Source of the DNA: Hydrogenobaculum sp. 3684
GTDB taxonomy: Bacteria; Aquificota; Aquificia; Aquificales; Aquificaceae
Assembly (NCBI RefSeq): GCF_000213785.1
Contig: NC_015557.1
Location: 1,468,664-1,532,663, forward strand
Length of the DNA: 64,000 nt
Direction of reading: 5' to 3'
The notes under the pieces are model-generated. The model was not told where the DNA came from. It made no database searches and saw nothing but the letters and a program-made list of their open reading frames with translations. Below are positions 16,661-24,942 of the stretch, one piece after another. The position numbers and the translations under genes were made by a program. Every line of letters begins with the position of its first letter. The first letter of the stretch is position 1.

Positions 16661-18919
16661 TCATTTTAGATCCTTGTAAAAACTAAGTTCGCTTTTTATT
16701 TCATCCGTTATCTTTTGAGCTTCTTCTGTATCTGTGATAATGTAAGGTGTAAGCATGATTATTAGCTCTGTTTTGGTGTTGTTGATGGATGTATTTTTAA
16801 ATAAATTACCCAATATAGGTATATCTCCCAAAATTGGTATTTCAGATACACCTGTGCCTTTTTGCTGGGATATAAGACCACCGAGTATTACGGTGCCTCC
16901 GTTTGGCACTACCACGGTGGTATTTATATTTCTTGTTAGTATGATAGGGGAGTTTATGCCGGAGGTGTTGTTTGGCTGGGCTGTGCTGTCTTCTTGGTAT
17001 ATGTTTAGGTTTACCAAGTTGTTGGTTTCTATGGTAGGAAGTACGTTTAGTATGATACCGGTGTTTACATACTGAACGCTTTGGATGATACCAGCGCCCC
17101 CTGTAGTGGATGGTACGTTTATCGAGGTAGCTTGAGAATTTATAACAGGTACTTGAGTACCCACATCTATGCTGGCTGGATGGTTGTTTAGAACAAGGAG
17201 TGTAGGCGTTGATAGTATCTTAACCTTGTTTTTTTGAGCAAACATGTTAAGGAGGGCTTGGAATATCTTTGAATCTGTGATGTATGTGGCCACCAATCCC
17301 CCAGATGTTGCCACTCCTAAGTTTCCTAAGGTGGATACGGTGTATGTACCTTTTTTAAACCTGTTTTGTATATACCACTCTATACCGTATTGCAGTGAGC
17401 CAGTTAGTGTTACTTCGGCTATCGTGGTTTTTATAAGCACTTGCTTTGGTGGTTTGTCCAACTCTTGGAGCAAACTTCTTACCAATTTGTATTTGGTGGG
17501 CGTGGCTACTATAAGTATGGTGTTTGTTCTATCGTCCGCTGCTATCCTTAGATCTTTTGAGGAAAAGGCCAACACCTCTGGACCGGTGTTGAAGTTTGAA
17601 GTGGGTACCGCTCCCTGCATCGAGGGTACTATGGCACTTCCCATACCTCCATAAGGGCTCATGCCGGCGTAATTTCCATAGGCACTTGGACCTGCCAAGG
17701 TGTTTAGCTGTCCGGCCGCTTCTTGGGGTGATATCACAGGGCTTGATTTAAGCGTTGGGGTCTTTCCGCTTTTGGCAGTGGTTGTAGATGTTATGCTGTA
17801 TAAAGACTGTAGTGCTTGTACGAGCTCTGTGGCCCTTGTAAACCTTGGTTTGTATATGTAAGCTTTTTCTTCGGTGCCCGCTGATTCTGCTGTATCAAGC
17901 TTTTTATCCCAATACATAATAAGCTTTAGGGTTTTGCTGTCTGGGGGTATCACCATAACACTGTTTAGATAATCTATAGGTACAAAAAGCACGCCCGGTT
18001 GGTTTGGGTTTTGAGCTATGGGTATGTTTAGACCTTCTAATATGCTTGATATTTGTTTTACAAAATCTTGTGGAGACCAATAGGTTAGATGAAGGAGTAC
18101 CGGTTTTTTGTTCTTCATATAAGGGATATCTATGGCATCTAAAAAGTCTATGAGGCTTTTGATAGAATAACCAGGTCCTGTCATCATTAGGGCGTTTGCT
18201 TTTGGGAATATCTGCACATCCAAGCTTGAATGGTATATGTTGTGTATGAGGTTTATGGCGGTGTTTGGGTCTATGTATTTAAGCGGTACTATCTGGGTTA
18301 TTGTTTGGAAGGTGTTTAAGGCTTTTCTTGAAAATACTACTTCCTGAGGAGGCGAAGGAGTTACGTTTGTGGGTTTTGCATTTAGATACAAAGCCCCTCC
18401 TTTTTCAGATACTTCTACGTTGTTTTTTTCTAAAAGCCCCAAAACCAACTTAAGTACGTCCTGCGGTTTTAGTTTAACGGGCATGTTTATAGTTACGGGT
18501 GTTTTGTTGTTTTGGGTGGCTTGGTCTATAAAATAAGGTACCTTTAACACCTGTCCCAAAGCGTATTGGACAAAATCCCCAAGAGGCATGTTTTGTACAT
18601 TTATCGCTACAGGTTCTTTGGTTCCTATTTTTACCTTTGATAAATCAAGTTTTTTGTTTTTTTCGGGAGGTGGGGGAGGTGCTGTGGCAGTGTTTTTAGG
18701 TTTTTTGTAAAAATCTGGTATGGGGATGGGTTCTAAAGGATTTACGTTTGTTGGAAAACCTTCTGATATAACACCTAAGTTGTTCTTTTTTTCGTTTTCT
18801 TGTGGTTTTTTTATCTGTTTTGTCACTGTTATCTGGTTTGCCTCTTTTGGTGTCATAGCGCAAGAGTAAAATAAAAGCGTAGATGCACCAAAGATCGCTA
18901 AAAACTTTTTATTTTTCAT
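16661..18919 (-). CDS. gspD: Type II secretion secretin GspD
   Basis: Outer-membrane secretin forming the exit channel, 752 residues. The N-terminal signal ends in LFYSC, a plausible lipobox, so it may be self-piloting. A proline-rich linker (about 75-90) precedes N0 and KH-like N1-N3 domains (about 95-490). A Gly/Met/Pro/Tyr-rich low-complexity loop lies at about 405-440 within or beside N3. The C-terminal secretin domain (about 500-735) is canonical, with GTQVPVINSQ, VNTGIILNVLPTI, TVILGGLISQQ and PILGDIPILGNLFK. It overlaps gspC by 11 bases. Confidence 0.95.
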   Translation of the reverse strand: MKNKKFLAIFGASTLLFYSCAMTPKEANQITVTKQIKKPQENEKKNNLGVISEGFPTNVNPLEPIPIPDFYKKPKNTATAPPPPPEKNKKLDLSKVKIGTKEPVAINVQNMPLGDFVQYALGQVLKVPYFIDQATQNNKTPVTINMPVKLKPQDVLKLVLGLLEKNNVEVSEKGGALYLNAKPTNVTPSPPQEVVFSRKALNTFQTITQIVPLKYIDPNTAINLIHNIYHSSLDVQIFPKANALMMTGPGYSIKSLIDFLDAIDIPYMKNKKPVLLHLTYWSPQDFVKQISSILEGLNIPIAQNPNQPGVLFVPIDYLNSVMVIPPDSKTLKLIMYWDKKLDTAESAGTEEKAYIYKPRFTRATELVQALQSLYSITSTTTAKSGKTPTLKSSPVISPQEAAGQLNTLAGPSAYGNYAGMSPYGGMGSAIVPSMQGAVPTSNFNTGPEVLAFSSKDLRIAADDRTNTILIVATPTKYKLVRSLLQELDKPPKQVLIKTTIAEVTLTGSLQYGIEWYIQNRFKKGTYTVSTLGNLGVATSGGLVATYITDSKIFQALLNMFAQKNKVKILSTPTLLVLNNHPASIDVGTQVPVINSQATSINVPSTTGGAGIIQSVQYVNTGIILNVLPTIETNNLVNLNIYQEDSTAQPNNTSGINSPIILTRNINTTVVVPNGGTVILGGLISQQKGTGVSEIPILGDIPILGNLFKNTSINNTKTELIIMLTPYIITDTEEAQKITDEIKSELSFYKDLK

Positions 18920-19598
18920 AATGATTCACCTCAAAATTAAATATCCTAAGGGTTTTTTTGTAAAATTTGTACTTGTAAGTTACCAAAGCACCCTTTTTTT
19001 CTGGGATTTTTTGTACAAACGAAAGACTAACGTAGTTTGGTCCTATGGCTAAGACCTTTATAAAAGGTCCTTTTTTGCTTTTTTGTACTTTTGATATTGT
19101 TGGAGTCCCTTGGGCTGTATTGGGAGGTGGGAAAGGAGGATGTGACATGCCAAGAAGCTGTGGTAAGCTTGGTAATCCCGGCATCCCACCCGAGTTAGGG
19201 ATTGAAGGCCCACCTAAATCAGCCGGTATTAGTTCGCCCGGATGCACTGTTATCATGCTGTTATTTGGAAGGGTTAGCACTGCAAAGCGCATGTTTCCTC
19301 TTTCAAATACACCAGACAGTTTTACAGTGTTTGCTACGAAAATAGCTTGGGCTAAAGAGGGCAGTGTTGGAGGCGGTGGCGGTGGTAGGTTAAATATGTT
19401 TTCTACAAAAATGTATTTTGGTTTATAAAGGGTTCTTGTAGGCGTTTCTTCTTTTTGGATGTTTTGGTTTTTGGGCTTTTGATAAGAAGAAAGATGGAGG
19501 ATTGGATATTCTATAGAAGGTGTATTTTTAAATATTATAAAAGCTGTGAAAAAGCTTATTAAAAACGCAATTACATCTTGTTTACCAAGCTTTATCAT
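18909..19598 (-). CDS. gspC: Type II secretion inner-membrane protein GspC-like
   Basis: Bitopic protein of 229 residues, assigned to GspC by position and architecture. It has one N-terminal helix (about 9-25), a periplasmic linker with six consecutive prolines (near 72), and an HR-like beta domain beginning VKLSGVFERGNMRFAVLTL with the HPGELIP turn. A Gly/Pro/Met/Leu-rich insertion (about 130-165) interrupts the HR region, and no PDZ or coiled coil follows. GspC HR domains contact the secretin N0 domain; the adjacent secretin carries a similar low-complexity loop. It overlaps gspD by 11 bases and gspM by 4. Confidence 0.75.
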   Translation of the reverse strand: MIKLGKQDVIAFLISFFTAFIIFKNTPSIEYPILHLSSYQKPKNQNIQKEETPTRTLYKPKYIFVENIFNLPPPPPPTLPSLAQAIFVANTVKLSGVFERGNMRFAVLTLPNNSMITVHPGELIPADLGGPSIPNSGGMPGLPSLPQLLGMSHPPFPPPNTAQGTPTISKVQKSKKGPFIKVLAIGPNYVSLSFVQKIPEKKGALVTYKYKFYKKTLRIFNFEVNHYEK

Positions 19599-20173
19599 AC
19601 GGGTTTTACCAATTTGTAAGTGGTTATTGTAAAATAAAAGTTTACGTTGGTTCCAAAGGCGTTTATTTGGGTCTCTCTTATGATGGTGTACTTTGGCATA
19701 GCTTCTAAATATTGAAAAAGTGAGAATATCTTATAAGGGTCTTGGGTAGAAAGCCTTATCTTTACATCTATTTGCTCTATGTACTTTGTTTTGGATGGTT
19801 TTGGCATTTCTATACTTTGTATGCTTATGTTGTTTTTCTTGGCGTATTTTTTCACAATCTTTGCAATGGATATTTGAATGTCTTTTGCTTTTTCATCGCT
19901 TTTGTGTAGGTTTTCTATAGATATTTTACTGCTTTTGGTCTCTTCTTTTGGCGTTTCTATCTTTTTTGAGGTGTATAATTTTATATCTTCCATATAATCT
20001 TTTAGTTTTGAATTTAGCTTTGATTTATCTTCTTTTATCTTTTCGTTCATAGGATAGATGATGAACCTAAGGATAGAAAGGATTATTATTATATATATAC
20101 CAAGTTTTTTACGATCTATACTCTTATAGCTTTCTTTTAATCTTGAAAGATTTGGTAGCGCTATTGTACGCAT
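19595..20173 (-). CDS. gspM: Type II secretion GspM/PilO-like protein
   Basis: Bitopic protein of 192 residues with a cytoplasmic N-terminus, one helix (about 24-42, LGIYIIIILSILRFIIYP), a charged coiled segment and a periplasmic ferredoxin-like domain (about 90-190). The ISIQSIEMPKPSK segment and the DPYKIFSLFQYLEAMP helix match GspM/PilO. It overlaps the preceding gspL-like gene by 13 bases. The assignment rests on topology and position between L and C; sequence in this family is weakly conserved. Confidence 0.72.
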   Translation of the reverse strand: MRTIALPNLSRLKESYKSIDRKKLGIYIIIILSILRFIIYPMNEKIKEDKSKLNSKLKDYMEDIKLYTSKKIETPKEETKSSKISIENLHKSDEKAKDIQISIAKIVKKYAKKNNISIQSIEMPKPSKTKYIEQIDVKIRLSTQDPYKIFSLFQYLEAMPKYTIIRETQINAFGTNVNFYFTITTYKLVKPV

Positions 20174-21297
20174 AGGTATTCCACCTTCATATTTATACTA
20201 TATAATTTTTGCATATTCTCTGATATAGGAGATTCTAAGTTGAAATTCTTTAAACACTTATCTTTTGAAAAGCCCTCTAAAACTTTAAAAGGCTCTTTAG
20301 TGTTTATAATAAGAGATGCTTCAGGGGTACTTGGGTGCAATGATTTTATATCTATCTGCGTGATATAATCGCCTTTTTGAAGGTGAGAGGCTATATCATC
20401 AAGCACAAATATAGGATCAATTTTTGCTATGGTGTTTTTGTAATCTTTTAAAAACGATTTTTCATAGTGCTTTTTTGGGGTTTCTTCGGTGCTCAATTTA
20501 CTTTTTATAAAGGGTTTTAGTTTTTTATCAAGGTATGTAATTTTTTCTATGTTTTCTTGGTAGTATCTGTGGTTTACATAAAGAGCACCAGCATATCCTA
20601 TAAGAAAGTATATTATTATCCTAAACACCAAATCTTCGTTTATTCTAAAAGCCCTAAACCTTTTGTAAGGCTTTAAATCTATGTACTTTATATAGTCTAA
20701 GAAAATGGGATAGCTTTTTGGTGTTTTTTTTACAACGCTATTATCTAAATCCAAATCCTCATAAGAGATAACGCTTTTAATGTCAAAATCGCTAAGCCCT
20801 TTTATAAAAAGATCAAGATAGTCTTTTGAAAACGTATGCAGCTGAAGATAGCTATAAAGTCCCTCTTTTGATACTGCTAGTATGTTGTATATATCATCTT
20901 CTTTGTATATCAAAATACTGTTTTCGTCCACTTTAAAGCAAAGAGGTTCCACCAATACGTAGTTAAACTCAAAATTCTTTTTCACATCTTCTAAGATGCT
21001 TGAAGGATAGGCAAATATGTTTACTTTCATCGTGTTTTCATATACTTTTGCTACGTTAAAAGTAAAATCCATACTCTCATCTTGGTATATATCCTCTACA
21101 TAGTTTTTTACAATGCTTTTTAAGTTTTCGTAAGAGGTTTTAGGAAAGCTCTCTTTTGAGTAAAAGATATCTTTGGAAGATATTACAAGCACCTTTTTGG
21201 TAAAAACACCTTTATTGTTTGGTATTGAAATAGTTTTTACGCTTTTATCAACTTCGTAATATTCTTTTTTTCCGTTTTTATAAAAGCATATATACAT
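20161..21297 (-). CDS. gspL: Type II secretion GspL-like protein
   Basis: Protein of 378 residues with an actin-like cytoplasmic domain (about 1-200), one membrane helix (about 222-242, FRIIIYFLIGYAGALYV) and a periplasmic ferredoxin-like domain, the layout of GspL, which anchors the GspE ATPase to the inner membrane. A GTG at 21312 would add five residues; ATG 21297 opens MYICFYKNG, like other L proteins, and is preferred. A TTATAT -10-like element lies about 16 bases before this ATG. It is the first gene of the secretion operon. Sequence similarity is low, so the name depends on architecture and neighbours. Confidence 0.72.
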   Translation of the reverse strand: MYICFYKNGKKEYYEVDKSVKTISIPNNKGVFTKKVLVISSKDIFYSKESFPKTSYENLKSIVKNYVEDIYQDESMDFTFNVAKVYENTMKVNIFAYPSSILEDVKKNFEFNYVLVEPLCFKVDENSILIYKEDDIYNILAVSKEGLYSYLQLHTFSKDYLDLFIKGLSDFDIKSVISYEDLDLDNSVVKKTPKSYPIFLDYIKYIDLKPYKRFRAFRINEDLVFRIIIYFLIGYAGALYVNHRYYQENIEKITYLDKKLKPFIKSKLSTEETPKKHYEKSFLKDYKNTIAKIDPIFVLDDIASHLQKGDYITQIDIKSLHPSTPEASLIINTKEPFKVLEGFSKDKCLKNFNLESPISENMQKLYSINMKVEYLCVQ

Positions 21298-21386
21298 ATT
21301 TTCTAACAGCACTTATATAAGGTATCAATGTATAAAAAATAAAATCCTAGCATGATTTTATTATATCATAGCATTAGATATTTACA

Positions 21387-21459
21387 TGGGTTGCGGGGGG
21401 ATCGAACCCCCGACCTACGGATTAAGAGTCCGTTGCTCTACCGACTGAGCTAGCAACCC
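21387..21459 (-). tRNA. tRNA-Lys(CUU)
   Basis: The minus strand folds as a full cloverleaf of 73 bases: acceptor GGGTTGC/GCAACCC, D arm GCTC/GAGC, anticodon stem ACGGA/TCCGT with loop CTCTTAA (anticodon CTT), variable AGGTC, T arm GGGGG/CCCCC with TTCGATC, discriminator A. CCA is not encoded (TGT follows), so it depends on the CCA/A-adding enzyme activity represented at 36348-37937. Confidence 0.97.
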
Positions 21460-21469
21460 TTATTATATA

Positions 21470-21478
21470 ATTATATCA
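21470..21478 (-). promoter_or_regulatory. Extended -10 promoter for tRNA-Lys, overlapping rfaE2 stop
   Basis: The minus strand reads TGATATAAT. The TGA is the rfaE2 stop codon and TATAAT follows at once. The predicted start is about 3-4 bases before the mature tRNA 5' end. Confidence 0.5.
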
Positions 21479-21952
21479 CTTTTCACAGTAAAGCTCTATT
21501 ATCTTTTGAATAATCTTAGATGTGGATGTATCGTAATCAAATTTTATTGTATTTACACTACCTCCGTTTGAAAGTACTATATCTGCTCCTACTATGTTTT
21601 CTATGTTCCAATCTGCTCCTTTTATAAGCACATCTGGTTTTATAGCTTTTATAAGATTATAAGGTGTGTCTTCTTCAAAGATAACAACTATATCAATAGG
21701 TTTTAACTGACTAAGCACATACGCCCTTTGTTCTTGGGGTACTATGGGTCTTTTATCTCCTTTTATACGTTTTATAGAGTTATCGGAATTTAGCCCTACT
21801 ATCAATATATCTCCGTAGGTTTTGGCTATGTTTAAATACTTTACATGCCCAGCATGTATTATATCAAAGCATCCATTTGTAAAAACTATCTTCTTATTTT
21901 GAGATTTATAATCCTCTATCCTTTTTACCGCCTCTTCCAATGTATAAATCAT
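21476..21952 (-). CDS. rfaE2: D-glycero-beta-D-manno-heptose 1-phosphate adenylyltransferase
   Basis: Nucleotidyltransferase that makes ADP-heptose for the LPS inner core, 158 residues. It corresponds to the C-terminal half of enterobacterial HldE: KIVFTNGCFDIIHAGHVKYL (about 20-39) with the HxGH active site, GLNSDNSIKRIKG, and the C-terminal VGADIVLSNGG..NTI. The kinase half (RfaE1) is not in the window, so it must be a separate gene. A TATAAT element ends 8 bases before ATG 21952 with no Shine-Dalgarno site. Confidence 0.93.
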   Translation of the reverse strand: MIYTLEEAVKRIEDYKSQNKKIVFTNGCFDIIHAGHVKYLNIAKTYGDILIVGLNSDNSIKRIKGDKRPIVPQEQRAYVLSQLKPIDIVVIFEEDTPYNLIKAIKPDVLIKGADWNIENIVGADIVLSNGGSVNTIKFDYDTSTSKIIQKIIELYCEK

Positions 21953-21960
21953 AAGAATTA

Positions 21961-21966
21961 ATTATA
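21961..21966 (-). promoter_or_regulatory. -10 element TATAAT for rfaE2
   Basis: TATAAT on the minus strand ends 8 bases before ATG 21952, predicting a leaderless or 1-2 base leader transcript. Confidence 0.5.
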
Positions 21967-21976
21967 CACTCTAAGT

Positions 21977-22033
21977 GGTTTTTTGATATAATGAAGTCTG
22001 TCACGTTTTATGTATTCACGATGTAGCCAACTT
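21977..22033 (+). repeat. Dispersed repeat copy R1 (partial), left of AAA-ATPase/nuclease gene
   Basis: It contains GGTTTTTTGATAT (21977-21989) and a roughly 40-base block (21994-22033) with TTTTATGTATTCACGATGTAG. Both parts recur on the other side of the nuclease gene, at 23735-23747 and 23687-23727, in the same orientation but in swapped order. Confidence 0.7.
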
Positions 22034-22052
22034 AACCTTATAAAAAAGGCTG

Positions 22053-22061
22053 TGGTATAAT
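22053..22061 (+). promoter_or_regulatory. Extended -10 promoter for AAA-ATPase/nuclease gene
   Basis: TGGTATAAT ends 6 bases before ATG 22068, predicting a leaderless mRNA. Confidence 0.55.
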
Positions 22062-22067
22062 CACATT

Positions 22068-23603
22068 ATGAAGCTTTTACCAATAGGTATACAAACCTTT
22101 GAAAAAATAAGAAATAGCAACTATTACTATGTAGATAAAACAATGTTTGTTAAAAAATTAGAAAACGGTGGATATTACTTTCTATCTCGTCCCAGAAGAT
22201 TTGGAAAATCTCTTTTTCTTGATACCTTAAAAGAAGCTTTTTCTGGCAACAAAGAACTTTTTAAAGGGTTATATCTATATGATAATTGGGATTGGGATAA
22301 GAAATATCCTATTATAAAAATAAGCTTTGCAAGTGGAAATATAAGAACTTCAGATATTTTATTGGATCTAATGACATCTCAAGTAAATAGGATATCAGAA
22401 AAAGAACAGATAAACTTAAAAGAAAAGCGTCCAAGCCAAATGTTTTTAGAACTTATCCAAAAACTATACGAAAAATACAACCAACAAGTAGTAGTACTCA
22501 TAGATGAGTATGATAAACCAATATTAGATGCGATAGAGAATATAGAAGTAGCAAAAGAAAATAGAGAAATATTGAAAGATTTTTATTCGGTGTTAAAAGA
22601 TGCAGATCCTTATCTAAAACTTGTATTCCTAACAGGTGTATCAAGGTTTTCAAAAGTGTCAATATTTAGCGGTTTAAACCAGTTAAACGATATTACTATA
22701 GACCCAAGCTTTGCAACTGTTTGCGGTTATACCCAATCTGAGCTTGAAAATGTTTTTGAAGATAGATTGAAAGATTTTGATAAAGAGAAGATAAAAGAGT
22801 GGTATAACGGCTATAGTTGGCTTGGAGAGAGCGTTTACAATCCTTTTGATATATTGCTTTTGTTTGATAAGAAAATGTTTAAACCTTACTGGTTTGAAAC
22901 AGGAACACCCACATTCCTTATTAAGATGTTTATGAAAAATAAATACTATCTACCAGAACTTGAAGACCTTGAAGTAGGAGAAGAGATTTTATCAAACCTT
23001 GATGTGGATAATATAAGGATAGAAAATCTTTTGTTTCAAGCTGGTTATCTTACCATAAAAGAGTTTAAAACAAAAGGCAACAAAAACTTATATACACTAT
23101 CTTTTCCAAACCTTGAAGTAAAAATGAGTTTTAACGACTTTTTCTTAGGCTATGTGATAGAAAATATTTCTTTAAAAGATAAAACTGAAATAGGTCTAAT
23201 AGAGGCTTTTGAGAATAGACAAGTAGAAAAATTAAAAGACATCTTACATAGATTTTTTGCAAGCATTCCACATGATTGGTATAGGAAAAACGATATAGAT
23301 TCTTATGAGGGTTTTTATGCATCTATCGTATATGCACTTTTTAACGGAGCAGGGCTAAATGTAATAGCAGAAGATAACACAAACAAAGGCCAGATAGATC
23401 TTAGTGTCTTTAACCAAGACAGCGTTTATATAATAGAGTTTAAGGTAGTAGAGGACAAAGAGAAAGGAAATGCTTTAAAACAGATAAAAGATAAAAAGTA
23501 TTATGAGAAGTATATAGGCAAGTACCAAAAGATCTATCTAATAGGGATAGAGTTTAGCAAGAAAGATAAGAACATTGTGGGTTTTGAGTGGGAGAAGATA
23601 TAG
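22068..23603 (+). CDS. AAA-ATPase-like / PD-(D/E)XK nuclease protein (PF09820 + PF08011)
   Basis: Protein of 511 residues in a family abundant in Bacteroidetes and thermophiles but without settled function. The N-terminal ATPase-like part has LPIGIQTFEKIR, YYVDKT, the P-loop-like RPRRFGKSLFLDTL (about 45-58) and Walker B VVVLIDEYDKPI (about 142-153). The C-terminal restriction-endonuclease-like domain has NKGQIDLSVF and VYIIEFKV (about 440-465), supplying the D and E-x-K catalytic residues, so it is probably active. The gene stands alone, has its own leaderless-type promoter, and is bracketed by related repeats (21977-22033 and 23637-23747), which suggests it moved in as a unit. Confidence 0.85.
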   Translation: MKLLPIGIQTFEKIRNSNYYYVDKTMFVKKLENGGYYFLSRPRRFGKSLFLDTLKEAFSGNKELFKGLYLYDNWDWDKKYPIIKISFASGNIRTSDILLDLMTSQVNRISEKEQINLKEKRPSQMFLELIQKLYEKYNQQVVVLIDEYDKPILDAIENIEVAKENREILKDFYSVLKDADPYLKLVFLTGVSRFSKVSIFSGLNQLNDITIDPSFATVCGYTQSELENVFEDRLKDFDKEKIKEWYNGYSWLGESVYNPFDILLLFDKKMFKPYWFETGTPTFLIKMFMKNKYYLPELEDLEVGEEILSNLDVDNIRIENLLFQAGYLTIKEFKTKGNKNLYTLSFPNLEVKMSFNDFFLGYVIENISLKDKTEIGLIEAFENRQVEKLKDILHRFFASIPHDWYRKNDIDSYEGFYASIVYALFNGAGLNVIAEDNTNKGQIDLSVFNQDSVYIIEFKVVEDKEKGNALKQIKDKKYYEKYIGKYQKIYLIGIEFSKKDKNIVGFEWEKI

Positions 23604-23610
23604 TGTATAA

Positions 23611-23629
23611 GTTCATATAGAATATGAAC
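23611..23629. repeat. Perfect 8-bp inverted repeat downstream of nuclease gene
   Basis: GTTCATAT and ATATGAAC are separated by AGA, 7 bases after the nuclease stop codon. With no T-run it is not a typical terminator; it could be a weak hairpin or a protein site. The sequence AGTTCATATAG recurs at about 24931, after the lipoprotein gene. Confidence 0.5.
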
Positions 23630-23636
23630 AGAATGC

Positions 23637-23728
23637 GTGAGCACGTTTCAAATGCCCGTCTTCTTAACAGACACTTATTATACGATAAGTTTGCTAAGGT
23701 TTTATGTGTTCACGATGTAGTAAACTTG
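23637..23728 (+). repeat. Dispersed repeat copy R2 (full length, about 92 bases)
   Basis: It begins GTGAGCACGTTTCA and contains ACACTTATTATACGATAAGT, with the inverted pair ACTTAT/ATAAGT, then TTTTATGTGTTCACGATGTAG. It aligns along its length with copy R3 at 47929-48018, and its second half aligns with R1 at 21994-22033. The rest of the 23604-23818 gap holds only the inverted repeat at 23611-23629 and the GGTTTTTTGATAT box at 23735-23747. Confidence 0.75.
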
Positions 23729-23818
23729 TACAGCGGTTTTTTGATATGGTGATGGTTTTCATATTGTATTCATTATGTTTATGTTAATTTATGTTTAAGA
23801 TTATCTTTGGAGGTTTTT

Positions 23819-24928
23819 ATGAAAAACACTATACTTAGAAAAGGTAGTGTAGCTGTTGCTGTCTTAGGTATTGGAGCGCTTTTAAGCGCTTGTGGTGTAG
23901 GAGGTGGTTCAGGCTCTTCGTCTAGTTCTGGTAGTGGTTTTACTACAACAAGCGCTTACATCCAAGATGATGCTTCTAATTTTCCAAACGTAACAGTAGG
24001 TATATACAGTATATCTCTTGCTAATACTGGAGATGGTAATGCTTGCGTTTTGTTTAGTAGCTTTACTCCAGTTTATATAAATCTTGCTAGCTTATCGGGT
24101 ATTGCCCAGTATATAAGTACAACTGCCTGTCCGTCCGATAGTGCTTACAATAGGCTTGATATAGTTCTTTCAAATACAGTAAGTGTTATTGAACCAGTTA
24201 CTTATAGCTCTACTATGTGTACACTCACTTCTTACAATCCAAATGCTAATTCAAATGTTACACTGCCAAATACTGTAAACTGTGGGAGTGGTTCTTCATG
24301 TACGCTTGATATGACTGGAAACATCGGTGCACTATCAGGTACAAACTCCTACGTAGATATTGATTTTGATTTAAAAGATAGTTATATGATTACATCTGGT
24401 ACTAACTGCCAATTTAGCTTTGCTACAAGGCCTATAACCATGGAAAATGAAAATGAGCCATCCAATGTTATGCTAAGGCTAAGAGGATATGTAAGCAACT
24501 TATCTACTACCGCTTTTAATATTGTAAAAGATGATAATTCTTATACTGTAGTGTATAGCTCGCTAACCTCAAGCGTATCTAGTCTTCTTCAAAGCGCTTC
24601 TTCTAATAGTTTAAAAGTGGCTGTAGTGTGCAGTAGCTTTACAAACAATATATGCAGCGCATCCCTTATAACTCAAACAGTAGGTGGTTTTTATAATAGC
24701 TATTATAATAGCTATACAAATGGCTATTTAACGTTGGCAAAAGAAGACAGCACTACTTTAGTCACAATTCCTCTTTTTAACCCTGTTATTTACCCACTTT
24801 CTATGACTTGGAGCTCATTTACAGTAGGCAGTAGCTATCTTCTTGATGTGAACACATGCAGCGCATCAAACTGTGCTTCTAATGTATACTTTACTGGAAA
24901 TATTATGCTAGAAGATGACAACAACTGA
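23819..24928 (+). CDS. Cys-rich secreted lipoprotein, DUF4382-like
   Basis: Exported lipoprotein of 369 residues with a basic N-region, hydrophobic helix and lipobox LSAC (lipidated Cys25), followed by a flexible Gly/Ser linker (about 26-45). The start is ATG 23819, placed by TTGGAGG 5 bases upstream. The mature part is Ser/Thr/Tyr/Asn-rich and beta-strand-like. It contains ten further cysteines, enough for five disulfides. The segment with YINLASLSG and YNRLDIVLS resembles the DUF4382 carbohydrate-binding-like fold, but this is tentative. It is a single-gene unit between repeat R2 and a terminator. Function unknown; possibly a surface-exposed substrate or adhesin. Confidence 0.75.
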   Translation: MKNTILRKGSVAVAVLGIGALLSACGVGGGSGSSSSSGSGFTTTSAYIQDDASNFPNVTVGIYSISLANTGDGNACVLFSSFTPVYINLASLSGIAQYISTTACPSDSAYNRLDIVLSNTVSVIEPVTYSSTMCTLTSYNPNANSNVTLPNTVNCGSGSSCTLDMTGNIGALSGTNSYVDIDFDLKDSYMITSGTNCQFSFATRPITMENENEPSNVMLRLRGYVSNLSTTAFNIVKDDNSYTVVYSSLTSSVSSLLQSASSNSLKVAVVCSSFTNNICSASLITQTVGGFYNSYYNSYTNGYLTLAKEDSTTLVTIPLFNPVIYPLSMTWSSFTVGSSYLLDVNTCSASNCASNVYFTGNIMLEDDNN

Positions 24929-24942
24929 TTAGTTCATATAGT

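Noticed and set aside
23637-23747. Repeat R2 as a CRISPR repeat or IS end
   Set aside because: There is only one copy per site, no regular spacers, no cas genes and no adjacent transposase with terminal inverted repeats, so it is kept as an unclassified dispersed repeat.
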